A stretch of DNA of 64,000 bases from Labilibaculum filiforme (GCF_002843315.1 NZ_MVDD01000002.1:1-64000), one strand, 5' to 3'. Positions 17,100 through 27,328 are shown, counted from the first letter of the stretch. Program-made: numbers and translations. Notes: generated from the letters alone by a model not told the origin.

Positions 17100-18605
17100 C
17101 TATTTTCTTTCGATTTTAATAACATAGGCATAATCACAAGGCTTTACTTGTGGCATTTTCACTTTTAAGCCTTCTGCTGTTTGTTGCCATTTTAGGCTAG
17201 CATCGGAACCTAATAAACTTAGCGCCTTAATATCTCCAGGGTATAATTTCCCTTTTGATCCAAGGGTACGAATAAGCGCCTCTTCCCCTGGCCATTCAAG
17301 GCAAATCGCATATAAATTTTTACCATTCTGCGTAAAACGGATGTCTTGTGCAGTATAAGTTGGAATTAATTCACCGCGTTGTTTTCCCTGACCATGATGC
17401 CCTGGATTGGTAACTTCCGTTGGACCTTCACCAAAGAATACCCAAGGCATGGTATTGTAAATGGCTTCCCCATTAATTTTTAACCAAGCGCCTATCGCCT
17501 GCAGTTCCTTTGTAACCTCTGGTGCAAAAGAACCATCAGCCATCGGAGGAACGTTCAGCAACATGCGTCCGTTTTTACTAGTCATATCCACAAGCATATC
17601 TACTAAAGTACCAGCAGTCTTCACTTTGTTTACCGGATTGTAAAACCAAGTTGATTTCCATTCGAAATGACGTTGCATGTTTACATCAGCCATCCATGGA
17701 TCGTATTGCAGACCGATAAGATTACCATCTTCAATATCGCGCATACCAATACCTGTTGGGATATCATGCGTTTTATAGATCACTTCCACATCCTTGTTCC
17801 ACTCAATGCCTTTATTAAAATAATAACTCAACATTTTCTGCTGATAAGCCTCAGGAACTGAGTTTAAAGAATTATCACCATGAGGCAATAGACGTCCACT
17901 GATAGCATACTTTTTTAAATCGCCACCAATAGTTCCGCCAAAACCAACATCAAACCAAATCATATCCGGTTGATATTTAGTAATGGCTTCGGTAATTCTA
18001 TCGTACCAAGCATCAAAAATAACTTCTGCAATTCTGCCATCGTTTAGGGTAGCATATTTTGAATGATCTTGATTTGGATCCAAGTAAGTACTGTCTTTCC
18101 AGCTTAATCGTCCCCACATGCGCTCCCAAAAATTACCCGTATGAAAAGAAGATACAACTGGCATATTTCTCTTGCGAAGTTCTTTAACCAACTCTCCATA
18201 AATATCCACCTTAGGACCATGTTTAACGGAATTCCAATCACTTAATTCACTATCCCAGTTTAACATACCACTTCCATGCCATGCCACAGGACCACCAAAT
18301 TGAGCACCTGCTTCCTGAAAAAGATCAACCCATTTTTTTGCATCAAATTTCTCCCCTTTCCATTTTTCAATGGCTTCCACACGACTTAATTCCTCATTGC
18401 CAGGCAATAGCTCGATGGTTTGCGGTCCCCAATGACAGTAAATTCCAAATTTAGCATCCAAAAGCCATTGTGGTGTTTGATGTTTCTGTAGCGAAGACCA
18501 ATCGCTTTCATATAACGGTTTGACTTGCTTTGTTTCTTTCTTCGTTTCACAGGCAAAAAAGGCAACAAAAGCAATTGATAGTAAGGCAATTTGATTTAGT
18601 TTCAT
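17100..18605 (-). CDS. GH29 alpha-L-fucosidase-like glycosidase, lipoprotein, paralogue 2
   Basis: A 501-aa lipoprotein with lipobox F-F-A-C19. GH29 hallmarks: W-L-L-D-A-K-F-G-I-Y-C-H-W-G near residue 50 and the nucleophile D219 in M-I-W-F-D-V-G-F-G-G. The C-terminal domain contains N-G-R-M-L-L-N-V-P-P and G-E-G-P-T-E-V-T-N-P-G-H-H. It is a close relative of the GH29 at 13999-15546, differing mainly in the insert before the nucleophile, so substrate or linkage preference may differ. It is the second gene of the operon, 51 bp after the GH28 gene at 18657. Confidence 0.87.
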   Translation of the reverse strand: MKLNQIALLSIAFVAFFACETKKETKQVKPLYESDWSSLQKHQTPQWLLDAKFGIYCHWGPQTIELLPGNEELSRVEAIEKWKGEKFDAKKWVDLFQEAGAQFGGPVAWHGSGMLNWDSELSDWNSVKHGPKVDIYGELVKELRKRNMPVVSSFHTGNFWERMWGRLSWKDSTYLDPNQDHSKYATLNDGRIAEVIFDAWYDRITEAITKYQPDMIWFDVGFGGTIGGDLKKYAISGRLLPHGDNSLNSVPEAYQQKMLSYYFNKGIEWNKDVEVIYKTHDIPTGIGMRDIEDGNLIGLQYDPWMADVNMQRHFEWKSTWFYNPVNKVKTAGTLVDMLVDMTSKNGRMLLNVPPMADGSFAPEVTKELQAIGAWLKINGEAIYNTMPWVFFGEGPTEVTNPGHHGQGKQRGELIPTYTAQDIRFTQNGKNLYAICLEWPGEEALIRTLGSKGKLYPGDIKALSLLGSDASLKWQQTAEGLKVKMPQVKPCDYAYVIKIERK

Positions 18606-18656
18606 AGTTCTTAATTAGCTAGGGTTGATACTATTTTAATCATCAGTAAAGCGCTC

Positions 18657-20075
18657 TTAGTTCTTGATTTTAACAAGCTTACCATTCCTATAGAATTTAC
18701 TCACCTCACTATTGGTCACATCATTCAGAATGATAGGTTTACGAGCATCTTCACCAACTACAGTTAAATGAAAATTATCAACAAACACATTTTCCATGTG
18801 ACGTAAATAAACCCCAGAAGCAGGAAGTGTTCCTACTAAACTAAACTCAGGCCAGTGTCCTTTTAGCACTTCCAAAGTATATTCGTTCAAGTCTGTTTTT
18901 TCAGCATCCTCTTTTGTTCCGCCACCCGAAACAAAAAACTGAATGTCTTTAAGAATGATATTTTCAATTTTATGCCCCGGCATACCGGTTAAGAAAAAGG
19001 CTGAATTTTTATCCAATTCTGTATTGTCGGCAATAATATTTTGAAAAATGAAGTTTTTCATTTCTTTGTAAGGATACATCTCATCTGGCGCATCAACACA
19101 TGCCTTTTGTTGTGTAAAAGTCATGAAGATTGGTCGAGGCACATTTTTCATCACCAAATTCGAAAATGTCATGTTCTTCATCGAACCTCCTTCGTTCATC
19201 TGAATTTTTAATCCAGAATCTTTGATATTTTTAAAGGTACAGTTGGTTACGGTTACTGATTCAAAATCGCCACGAGACAACAAGCCAATACGCATTCCAC
19301 CCCATTGTGTCTCAAAAATGCAATTCGAAATCACCACGTCTTTACAAGGCTTATCCACTAAAGAAGCTTGCAAACAAATACAATCATCACTGTTATCAAA
19401 AGAACTATTTGATACTCGAACATTGGTGCAACCATCAAAATCTAATCCATCTCCATTTTTATTCGAGCGACTGTGAATATAAATTCCATCCACAACAATT
19501 TCGTTGCAATACAACCAAGCCGATGTCCATGCAGCGGGATTAATTAGTTTTACATCTTTCAAATGAATGTCATTACAATTCATAAAACGCATTAGCATTG
19601 GACGCTTATTTTTAAAGTATTTCTCGTGTCCATTTCCATCAATTGTTCCATATCCATCTATGGCAAATGATTTTGCATCTTTTGCAAAAATGAAACAAGG
19701 ATCCATATGCTTTTCACGTTTGTACATGATTTTATGCGTATCATCTGGATAATCCTCTATATCAGGACTCCCCAACAATGTTGCTCCATTTTCCACTCGA
19801 AGTGTCACAAAACTTTTCATGTAAATGGTACCAGAAACAACTGTTTTTCCTGCAGGAATAAGAACAAGTCCTCCACCATTTTCGGTGCAAGCATCTATTG
19901 CCGACTGAACTGCTTTTGTATCTTTTGTAATTCCATCTGCTTTAGCTCCAAAATCAAGCACATTGAAATTCTTTGAAAAAGCCTGTACTGTAAACAAGCT
20001 TAACAATACAAAAACAAAAGTGAACCGACTCATAATTCTCTTTGCATTCATAAGATTTAAATTTCCCTTTTTCAT
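18657..20075 (-). CDS. GH28-family glycosidase, exported; first gene of the catabolic operon
   Basis: A 472-aa beta-helix enzyme. The sequence from N-F-N-V-L-D-F-G-A-K-A-D-G-I-T-K-D-T is the classic GH28 N-terminal strand. Catalytic motifs are N-G-D-G-L-D-F-D and N-S-D-D-C-I-C-L-Q. As in its operon partner, the G-H-G histidine is not obvious (W-G-G-M-R-I-G). The signal peptide is best from the internal ATG at 20051 or 20033 (MSRFTFVFVLLSLF...); the longer start at 20075 is also possible. It has no lipobox, unlike the second GH28. About 190 bp upstream lie phased GGGTAA repeats. The substrate is likely a uronate-containing, fucosylated, sulfated glycan; that is inference from the operon. Confidence 0.82.
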   Translation of the reverse strand: MKKGNLNLMNAKRIMSRFTFVFVLLSLFTVQAFSKNFNVLDFGAKADGITKDTKAVQSAIDACTENGGGLVLIPAGKTVVSGTIYMKSFVTLRVENGATLLGSPDIEDYPDDTHKIMYKREKHMDPCFIFAKDAKSFAIDGYGTIDGNGHEKYFKNKRPMLMRFMNCNDIHLKDVKLINPAAWTSAWLYCNEIVVDGIYIHSRSNKNGDGLDFDGCTNVRVSNSSFDNSDDCICLQASLVDKPCKDVVISNCIFETQWGGMRIGLLSRGDFESVTVTNCTFKNIKDSGLKIQMNEGGSMKNMTFSNLVMKNVPRPIFMTFTQQKACVDAPDEMYPYKEMKNFIFQNIIADNTELDKNSAFFLTGMPGHKIENIILKDIQFFVSGGGTKEDAEKTDLNEYTLEVLKGHWPEFSLVGTLPASGVYLRHMENVFVDNFHLTVVGEDARKPIILNDVTNSEVSKFYRNGKLVKIKN

Positions 20076-20258
20076 ATGATTATTATTTTAAGTTTTTGCC
20101 ATATGTAACTTACCATGCTGTGATAATCATCTCCCTGTGTGTCAAAACACCCTTGTCATGAACGTTTCATATCCTAAAATAGATTAACGAATAAAACCAA
20201 TAACAAATTCAATTTGTAGCATTACGTAATGTTCAACTACAAATTAAAAAATCAGAAG

Positions 20259-20311
20259 TTCAAAAAAGGGTAATGAGGGGGTAATAAATGGGGTAAAATT
20301 TAGAATACCCC
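20259..20311. promoter_or_regulatory. Phased GGGTAA direct repeats, candidate operator of the GH28-sulfatase operon
   Basis: GGGTAAT starts at 20268 and 20279, and GGGTAA at 20291, giving 11- and 12-bp periods; AATACCCC follows at 20304. On the minus strand the first copy reads ATTACCCTTTTTTG (20261-20274), nearly the same as AATACCCTTTTTTTG upstream of the sulfatase at 30886. Known: SARP-type activators bind direct heptamer repeats with 11-bp spacing. The adjacent regulator has a winged-helix domain of that general type. The pairing is inferred. Confidence 0.5.
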
Positions 20312-20386
20312 TCTATTTAATAAGATTTCACTGCAGTAGTACTTATTTTCAAAATATGGATCGTGGAGGTGCTTGTGGAATATTGC

Positions 20387-22468
20387 TTACGAATTTGTTA
20401 AAATACAAGCTTCAAAAGTTTGCTTAAAATCCTCATTGAGCATACTCTTGTAGTTAGTGGTAAACCGGCTGTAAGCATTCAACGCCTTTTGCTTTTGCTC
20501 ATTATTTACAAGAGCTGTTAGTAAGTAACAAAGAGCCTCCTCGCTAAAAGGATCTATTGAAAGCCAAAGTGAAGCAAACTGCTCAAGAGATTTCCACTCT
20601 CGATTTGTAAAAGCTAAAGAACAATAATCATTCAGCAAATCAATATGCCGATCGTTAAATAATCGAACAATAGAATCAAAACATTCATTTTTCAATGGCT
20701 TACACAATTGCATGCTTTTGAAAGGAAAATTAAACTCTTTTACAGGCAAATTATCTTTAAAATAAAATAAATCAACAAACACATGCTCAGGAATATCAAT
20801 TTCCCATTCTTTATTCGTGTAAACAATAGATAATCCGTCAAACTGCTTAAACAAAGTTCGTAAACGGTGGACATTTGTTCCTCGATTATTTTTCTTTTGT
20901 GCCACATCATCATTTTCCCAGAGAATATCCGACAGTTCCTGAGAACTAATTTTGCGATTGTAAATTTTAGGATATAAAAGAATCAGTGCAAACAAGCGAA
21001 TTAATGTAGGCGTAAAATCATGAGAAATATTTGTTCCATTTTGATCAAAAGCTTGAAAAGTCTCAAAAAAGCAGAATGCATTCTTTTGCGGAATATTGTG
21101 ACCATCCTCTTCATTTTGCTGTTCGTTACGAAGTTTTTTTAATCTATTTTGTATTATTCTCCATAAAAAGAAAATCGCAAAAAGTAAAGTAAGCCCAACA
21201 AGAACAATATAAATAGAATAAGAATTTTGAGCACTTGCCAGAACAGCCACATCCAATTTTCCAGAATAAACGTCTTTAATTTCCGATTCGGAAAGCGCAC
21301 GATCCCAAATCGCAAACTGAGATAATTGTCCATTAAAGGTATTCCCCCAAATACTTTGCCCAATAGTAACAGCTTCCTCTTTACCCACTTTTCCGGAAAT
21401 ACTTTTGCTGTCAACCAATTGTCCATTGATAAAAAAGTCAGCCTTGTGATTATATGTTAATGCGACTGCCAAATGCACCCACTCTTGGGGGTAACCAACC
21501 CGTTTTTTTGCCTGACAACTGAACACCATTGGCACATTAAACCACAATCTACCTTGATTAATGATGTACCGAAGGCTAAAGTCCCGATTCCCGACCAGTG
21601 CCATCACCCAATTTTTATTGGTAGGTTTTGCCCAAACTGCTATTGTTAATTGATTATCGAAAGAATAACCCGACATCAAAGCATGAGAATCATCCTCCCG
21701 AAAATCAGCAACGACACCTCTTATGCTATCCTTTACGAACATCACGTTTCTACTCTCCAACAGCTTTTTAGGATGTTTTGACAAGTCTGAAAAATCTCCT
21801 CTCAGAGGCATATAAGATTCGAGCTTATAGGATAAATCAGGAATTGAAACAGTCTCCCTAAACAGCATCTTCATTTCAAGCGAATCAATAGCTCTATCCC
21901 ATATTTTAAGATCATCGATATATCCCTCGGCGTCAACATTGTACCGATCCTTACCAACAACAATTCGCCCTTTCTTTGTCCACCACAATGGAGAAATTTG
22001 TTCCTGTAGAATACTCTCTCCATTCAGATAAATGGTTAAGTTCCCATTCTTTTTTAAACTAAACCCTAGGTGTTGCCACTCATTATTAGTTAGCACCCCT
22101 GCAGTGTTCAAGTCTTGTTGCAAATAATGATTAAATTGAATTTCCCGGTTGGGCATGTAGCGAAGATAAAAAACCGAATCTTCACCAATAATCGTACCTG
22201 GATGAATGTCGATATTTTCTGGTTTAAACCAGAAAGCAACAGTTAAAGCTGTATCTCGATGATTCGTCAAAGCCAACACATTTTCACTTGCTTTAAATCG
22301 GACAACTTCGGTTCTAACTTCATCTTGCAAAAACGCTTCCAAATTTACTTCAGATTGCTTTGCTAAAACACTTAAATCATCAACAAAAAATAAACCTTTC
22401 TCATAGCTTTGAGAAACACTACTTACAATGAAAACAAAAAAGAATATCGATGTCGCTATTATTTTCAT
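20387..22468 (-). CDS. Membrane one-component regulator: two LamG domains, one TM helix, winged-helix/BTAD-like output
   Basis: A 693-aa protein. The start at 22468 puts a signal peptide (MKIIATSIFFFVFIVSSV) first; an upstream ATG at 22513 only adds hydrophobic residues. Two LamG/concanavalin-like domains follow, at about 70-200 and 265-405, each with the W-x-H-L/V strand and ending in D-L-K-I-W-D-R-A or Q-F-A-I-W-D-R-A. A single TM helix (about 418-438) leads to a basic stretch. The cytoplasmic end has a winged-helix-like region (FTPTLIRLFALILLYPK, then L-S-D-I-L-W and N-V-H-R-L-R) and a helical tail resembling SARP activation domains. Known PUL regulators are mostly hybrid two-component, SusR-like or sigma/anti-sigma. 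Inferred: this protein binds a glycan in the periplasm and controls the surrounding operons directly. Confidence 0.75.
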   Translation of the reverse strand: MKIIATSIFFFVFIVSSVSQSYEKGLFFVDDLSVLAKQSEVNLEAFLQDEVRTEVVRFKASENVLALTNHRDTALTVAFWFKPENIDIHPGTIIGEDSVFYLRYMPNREIQFNHYLQQDLNTAGVLTNNEWQHLGFSLKKNGNLTIYLNGESILQEQISPLWWTKKGRIVVGKDRYNVDAEGYIDDLKIWDRAIDSLEMKMLFRETVSIPDLSYKLESYMPLRGDFSDLSKHPKKLLESRNVMFVKDSIRGVVADFREDDSHALMSGYSFDNQLTIAVWAKPTNKNWVMALVGNRDFSLRYIINQGRLWFNVPMVFSCQAKKRVGYPQEWVHLAVALTYNHKADFFINGQLVDSKSISGKVGKEEAVTIGQSIWGNTFNGQLSQFAIWDRALSESEIKDVYSGKLDVAVLASAQNSYSIYIVLVGLTLLFAIFFLWRIIQNRLKKLRNEQQNEEDGHNIPQKNAFCFFETFQAFDQNGTNISHDFTPTLIRLFALILLYPKIYNRKISSQELSDILWENDDVAQKKNNRGTNVHRLRTLFKQFDGLSIVYTNKEWEIDIPEHVFVDLFYFKDNLPVKEFNFPFKSMQLCKPLKNECFDSIVRLFNDRHIDLLNDYCSLAFTNREWKSLEQFASLWLSIDPFSEEALCYLLTALVNNEQKQKALNAYSRFTTNYKSMLNEDFKQTFEACILTNS

Positions 22469-22513
22469 GAGAAGGTTAAGGTATAGAATTACTAAAGATA
22501 TACATAATAGCAT

Positions 22514-23022
22514 ACTCTTTCACAAATTAACAAATTTGAATCCACTTCCTAAAAAGAATCAAAAAATGGTATAGGTGTTAAAATCCATAATAAATAGGGG
22601 GGAGATCGCAAAATAAAACGACAAACACCTAATTATTAGTTGCTTATGTGAAACTTGAAATTATTCTATTTTCATACAAAAAGGGAAATTTTACTTTCTG
22701 TAAAGTTTTTGTATAGGCCTACCAAATCAATTCTGACAAACAAATAGAACCATTTAAAGTTCGTATTCGAATCGAAATATCAATAGCTTCTTTCTGTAAA
22801 TAATTGGATGAAACATTCTATTCTTAAAAACTAATTCATAACCAATTTTAAACTTTTATTAAATAACAATTGGAAGTTTCAAGAAATTGGCATTAGGCTT
22901 TACCTACTCAATACTAGTAACATAGAATTGTTTTATTGGCTTGATTTTATCATATCCGCAAACAAACGATATCCAAAGCCTATATTTTGTCTTTATTAAT
23001 TGCATTTTAATAACAAGATATC
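22514..23022. other. Divergent intergenic region between regulator and GH2 gene
   Basis: No coding potential was seen. Near 22585-22604, the minus strand reads CCCCCCTATTTATTATGG, which matches 14 of 17 positions with CCCCTCTATTTAATAAG at 20308-20324, so the regulator gene may share a control element with the operon downstream of it. A TAGGCCTA palindrome lies near 22715-22722. Confidence 0.4.
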
Positions 23023-23112
23023 AAATACCCCCTTTAAGAAATATTGTCCAAACAAAAACGCTTTATAATATTGATTTAGATTGCATCATTAACGAAAAAC
23101 ACCCCTTTTAAG
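23023..23112 (+). promoter_or_regulatory. Two AnACCCC(C)TTTnAAG boxes upstream of the GH2 operon
   Basis: AATACCCCCTTTAAG (from 23024) and AACACCCCTTTTAAG (from 23098) are alike and about 75 bp apart, at roughly -155 and -80 from the GH2 start. The same AATACCC-T-rich core precedes the sulfatase at 30886 and, on the opposite strand, the GH28 operon. Confidence 0.45.
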
Positions 23113-23179
23113 CAGATATCTCTTTCCAATACTACGTTCAATTTTGCTGAGATTTGTACGAAAGTAAATTATACAACAC

Positions 23180-25651
23180 ATGAAGCTAGCAAAAAAACTA
23201 TTTGGAAATCTAAGTCTCTTCCTGCTTATTTTGAGTGGATACCAAACAGCTCAGGCACAAGATTTAAATTTTAACGACTCGTGGCGCTTCTTTAACGAAG
23301 AAGCTAAAGGTGCCGAAATGGCCAATTTTGACGACTCCAATTGGAGAAAGTTAGATCTTCCTCACGATTGGGCTATTGAAGGTCCATTCAACGAAAAATA
23401 CAACGCTCGATGTGGCGGACTCCCTTTTCACGGAACAGGATGGTATCGCAAGCATTTCAAAACACCCGAAACTGCAAATGGTAAAGTAGTTCGCATCGAA
23501 TTTGAAGGAGCGATGTACAATGCTCATGTTTGGGTAAATGGAAAATTCGTTGGAAATCGTCCATATGGTTACATCGGATTTGAATTTGATATCAGTAAAG
23601 AATTGAAATACGATGGTTCGGAAAATATAATTGCTGTTCGCTTACAACCGCAGGATTTGTCTTCAAGGTGGTATCCCGGAGCAGGAATTTATCGTTCGGT
23701 ATGGCTAAAAATAGATGAACCTGTGCATATTGCTCAATGGGGAACTTACATTACAACACCAACGGTAACTGAGAAAATTGCAGTCGTTCAAAACGAAACA
23801 ACAATTGTAAATAAAAGTGGTGAAAAAGCAAGCGTTAGCGTAACACAAGAATATTTCTCACCAGAAGGAAAATCAGTAGCTTCTGTAAATGAAACTATTG
23901 AGGTAGATGCAAATTCATCTGCTATTTCCGCTTTATATTGCGAAATTAATCAGCCAGAGCGATGGGATATAGAGACTCCAAATTTATATACAGCTGTAAC
24001 TACGATTACTCAAAATGGTAAAGTAGCAGATACTTACAATACCCGTATCGGCTTACGTTCGATTGCTTTTACCAAGGATGGATTTTTCTTGAACAACAAA
24101 AAAATCCGTTTCAACGGAGTTTGTTTGCATCATGATAATGGAGCATTGGGTGCTGCTATTTACCGCAGAGCCGATCAACGAAAGTTACAAATTATGAAGG
24201 ACATGGGTGTGAATGCGATTCGCACCAGTCACAATCCTCCATCACGCGTATTTCTTGAATTGTGTGATGAGCTAGGATTAGTTGTTTTGGATGAAGCATT
24301 TGATGTTTGGAAAATTGCTAAAGTTCCGAATGGTTACAATGTATTTTTCGAAGAGTGGGCAGAACGTGATATTAAAGATATGGTGAGAAGAGATCGAAAT
24401 CACCCATCGGTAATTATGTGGAGCACTGGTAATGAAATTTTGGAACAAGGAGATAAAAAGAATGGTTGGAAAATAGCAAAAATGCTGAATGACTACTGCA
24501 AGGAAATTGATCCAACTCGTCCAACCACAGTAGGAATGAATAATTACCCAGCCCCTTACGGTGCAAATTTTGCACAACAAACCGATATTGCTGGAATTAA
24601 TTACAAACCAACAAAATATAGCGAGGTTCGCGAAACTTACCCAGAACTACCAATTTATGGTTCTGAAACATCAAGTTGTACAAGTAGTCGTGGCGTATAT
24701 CATTTGCCGATTGAAAAATACAAAACTCATGAATCACTGCATGTTACCAGTTACGATTTAATCGGGCCACCCTGGGCATATCCTCCCGATGTAGAATTCC
24801 ATTACCAAGAACAAAACCCTTACAGTATGGGAGAATTTATTTGGACTGGATTCGATTACCTAGGAGAACCAACTCCTTACGGTGGAAAAGACAATTCGAC
24901 CAACGGATATTGGAACGGCGACTGGCCATCGCATAGTTCTTATTTTGGAGCTGTTGACTTGTGTGGCTTCCCTAAAGATCGCTTTTTCCTATACCAAAGC
25001 CACTGGACTACAAAACCTATGATTCACATCCTTCCGCATTGGAATTGGAAAGGAATGGAAGGCGATATGATACCTGTTTATTGTTACACCAACTGCGACG
25101 AAGCTGAACTTTTCGTGAATGGAAAATCGATGGGAAGAAAAGTAAAAGGCAAAGATTTAACTGAATTACAAGTGAATTTCATTCGTTATGAACCTAAGAC
25201 CTTCCAATCAAAATACCGTTTGTCGTGGAATGTTCCTTACCAAGCAGGAAACATAAAGATTGTTGGTTATAAAGATGGAAAAGAGATCTTAACAGAACAA
25301 ATCTCAACTGCAGGAAAGCCAGCAAAAATCAACCTTTCGGTTGATCGTAGTGAGATTGATGCTGACGGTAGAGATTTGGCTTATGTAACGGTTCGTATCG
25401 AAGATAAAGACGGGAACCTTTGTCCAATGGCAGATAATTTGGTGAACTTCTCTGTAAAAGGATCAGGAGAACTAATTGCTGTTGATAATGGGAACCAAAT
25501 CAGTTTGGAGTCTTTTCAGGCAAATCACCGAAAAGCATTTAGTGGCATGTGCTTGGCAATTTTGAAATCCTCAAAAAATGCAGGTGAAATCACATTAAGA
25601 GCGAAATCGAACCAACTTAAAAGCTCACAAATCACTATCACAACAAAATAA
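23180..25651 (+). CDS. GH2-family beta-galactosidase/beta-glycosidase, exported
   Basis: An 823-aa exported enzyme (signal peptide ending Q-T-A-Q-A). Domain order: GH2 sugar-binding jelly roll (about 25-185, with D-L-P-H-D-W and W-Y-P-G-A-G-I-Y-R), an Ig-like domain (about 190-305), and a TIM barrel from 310. The acid/base Glu is in W-S-T-G-N-E-I near residue 418 and the nucleophile is in Y-G-S-E-T-S near 495. A DUF4982-type and an Ig-like domain close the protein. Known: such GH2 enzymes remove beta-linked galactose, or related hexose or hexuronate, from the non-reducing end of oligosaccharides. It heads a plus-strand unit with a sulfatase and a GH29, so the target is likely a sulfated galactose- and fucose-bearing glycan. 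Confidence 0.88.
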   Translation: MKLAKKLFGNLSLFLLILSGYQTAQAQDLNFNDSWRFFNEEAKGAEMANFDDSNWRKLDLPHDWAIEGPFNEKYNARCGGLPFHGTGWYRKHFKTPETANGKVVRIEFEGAMYNAHVWVNGKFVGNRPYGYIGFEFDISKELKYDGSENIIAVRLQPQDLSSRWYPGAGIYRSVWLKIDEPVHIAQWGTYITTPTVTEKIAVVQNETTIVNKSGEKASVSVTQEYFSPEGKSVASVNETIEVDANSSAISALYCEINQPERWDIETPNLYTAVTTITQNGKVADTYNTRIGLRSIAFTKDGFFLNNKKIRFNGVCLHHDNGALGAAIYRRADQRKLQIMKDMGVNAIRTSHNPPSRVFLELCDELGLVVLDEAFDVWKIAKVPNGYNVFFEEWAERDIKDMVRRDRNHPSVIMWSTGNEILEQGDKKNGWKIAKMLNDYCKEIDPTRPTTVGMNNYPAPYGANFAQQTDIAGINYKPTKYSEVRETYPELPIYGSETSSCTSSRGVYHLPIEKYKTHESLHVTSYDLIGPPWAYPPDVEFHYQEQNPYSMGEFIWTGFDYLGEPTPYGGKDNSTNGYWNGDWPSHSSYFGAVDLCGFPKDRFFLYQSHWTTKPMIHILPHWNWKGMEGDMIPVYCYTNCDEAELFVNGKSMGRKVKGKDLTELQVNFIRYEPKTFQSKYRLSWNVPYQAGNIKIVGYKDGKEILTEQISTAGKPAKINLSVDRSEIDADGRDLAYVTVRIEDKDGNLCPMADNLVNFSVKGSGELIAVDNGNQISLESFQANHRKAFSGMCLAILKSSKNAGEITLRAKSNQLKSSQITITTK

Positions 25652-25735
25652 ATAATGTTGAATGCCAAATTGGTTGCAGAACCGATCTGGCATTTACTGA
25701 TTTAAAAACTACAGAATAAGCAAATACAATTGATC

Positions 25736-27328
25736 ATGATGAAGAATAAATATCTTATTACTATCTGTCTTTTAATCCTGTGCAACATTGCATTTGGAAA
25801 AAAGAAACAACCAAACATTCTATTCATCATGTCTGATGATCATGCAGCACAGGCAATTGGTGCATACGGTGGTTTATTAAGTAGTTTAAACCCAACACCA
25901 AATATCGACAAATTAGCCTCGGAAGGAATACGATTTGAAAATGCTTTTTGCACCAATTCAATCTGTACTCCCAGTCGGGCGTGTATCATCTCAGGGCAAT
26001 ACTCTCAGACCAATGGTGTTTTAGATTTAGATAATCCTTTAAATACGGACAAACAACACTTGCCAATAGAATTAAAAAAACTTGGTTACTCTACTGCTAT
26101 AGTTGGAAAGTGGCATCTGCATACCGAGCCTGTTAACTTCGACTACTACAAGGTTCTTCCCGGTCAAGGAAAATATTTCAATCCTAATTTTCTAGAAAAA
26201 GGGAAAGGAGATTGGCCTAAAAATATCGTAAAATCAAAAGGTCACTCATCGGATGTAATTACCGATATAACAATCGATTACCTAAGTCACAGAGATCCAT
26301 CCAAACCATTCTTTTTGATGCATCACTACAAGGCTCCTCACGATATGTTCGAAAATGCACCTCGTTACGACGACTATTTAAAAGATGTTGAAATTCCGGA
26401 ACCTGCCAGCTTGTACAATCAACCATTTTGGGGATCGGAAGGAACACGAGGAAAAAACGATAGCTTAATAGATTATATTGGCACCTCGATTTCGCCACGA
26501 CACCAACAAAACCACAAAAAACCTACCAATTACACCAACCGATTTTTTGGTGACTCCATCGATCCAAAATTGGGAACACATTTAGCTTATCAAAAATATT
26601 TAAAAGATTATTTACGATGTGTAAAAGGTGTAGATGATAATTTGGGTCGTTTGTTCGACTATCTGAAAAAAGAAGGACTGTGGGAAAACACCATCATTAT
26701 TTATACTGGCGACCAGGGAATGATGCTCGGAGAACATGATTTAATGGATAAACGTTGGATGTATGAAGAGGCCATGCGCATGCCCTTTATTGTACATTAT
26801 CCTGAAATGATTGAGAAAGAACAGGTTTCTGATATCTTAATCAACAACACCGACTATGCACCAACAATGATTGAACTTGCAGGTGGAAAAACACCAGAAT
26901 ACATGCAAGGCCATAGCTTTATTAACACTTTAAAAGGCAAAGCAGAATCAAATTGGCGAGAAGCAACCTACTACCGATATTGGATGCATATCATTCATCA
27001 TTACGTTCCTGCACATTTCGGCATAAGAACCAAACAGTATAAGCTAATGTTCTTTTACGGTGCGCATTACATGCCTAAGGAAGAATTTGCCGGACATTAT
27101 TGGGCTACACAATATAATGGTATCGATCAGGAAACTCCGCATTCATGGGAATTATACGATCTGAAAAATGATCCTAATGAACTTCACAACAGATACAATG
27201 ATCCCAATTACAAAGAGATTATCAATCAACTTAAAAGTCAGTTGATTGAGCAGCGAAAAGCCTTGAATGAAACCGATAAAAACTATCCTGAAATCGAAAA
27301 AATAATTAAAGCAAACTGGGATAATTAA
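25736..27328 (+). CDS. Family S1 sulfatase, exported
   Basis: A 530-aa sulfatase. The ATG at 25736 is chosen; a TTG two codons earlier is not needed. Signal peptide MMKNKYLITICLLILCNIAFG. Motifs: N-I-L-F-I-M-S-D-D-H-A metal site, and C-T-P-S-R-A near residue 78, the intact formylglycine site. A G-D-Q-G-M-M-L-G-E-H-D loop supplies further metal ligands, and H-S-W-E-L-Y-D-L-K-N-D closes the fold. The length and the H-Y-K-A-P-H-D element recall sulfatases that act on sulfated uronate or hexose oligosaccharides; the exact subfamily is not assigned. It lies 84 bp after the GH2 gene. Confidence 0.88.
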   Translation: MMKNKYLITICLLILCNIAFGKKKQPNILFIMSDDHAAQAIGAYGGLLSSLNPTPNIDKLASEGIRFENAFCTNSICTPSRACIISGQYSQTNGVLDLDNPLNTDKQHLPIELKKLGYSTAIVGKWHLHTEPVNFDYYKVLPGQGKYFNPNFLEKGKGDWPKNIVKSKGHSSDVITDITIDYLSHRDPSKPFFLMHHYKAPHDMFENAPRYDDYLKDVEIPEPASLYNQPFWGSEGTRGKNDSLIDYIGTSISPRHQQNHKKPTNYTNRFFGDSIDPKLGTHLAYQKYLKDYLRCVKGVDDNLGRLFDYLKKEGLWENTIIIYTGDQGMMLGEHDLMDKRWMYEEAMRMPFIVHYPEMIEKEQVSDILINNTDYAPTMIELAGGKTPEYMQGHSFINTLKGKAESNWREATYYRYWMHIIHHYVPAHFGIRTKQYKLMFFYGAHYMPKEEFAGHYWATQYNGIDQETPHSWELYDLKNDPNELHNRYNDPNYKEIINQLKSQLIEQRKALNETDKNYPEIEKIIKANWDN

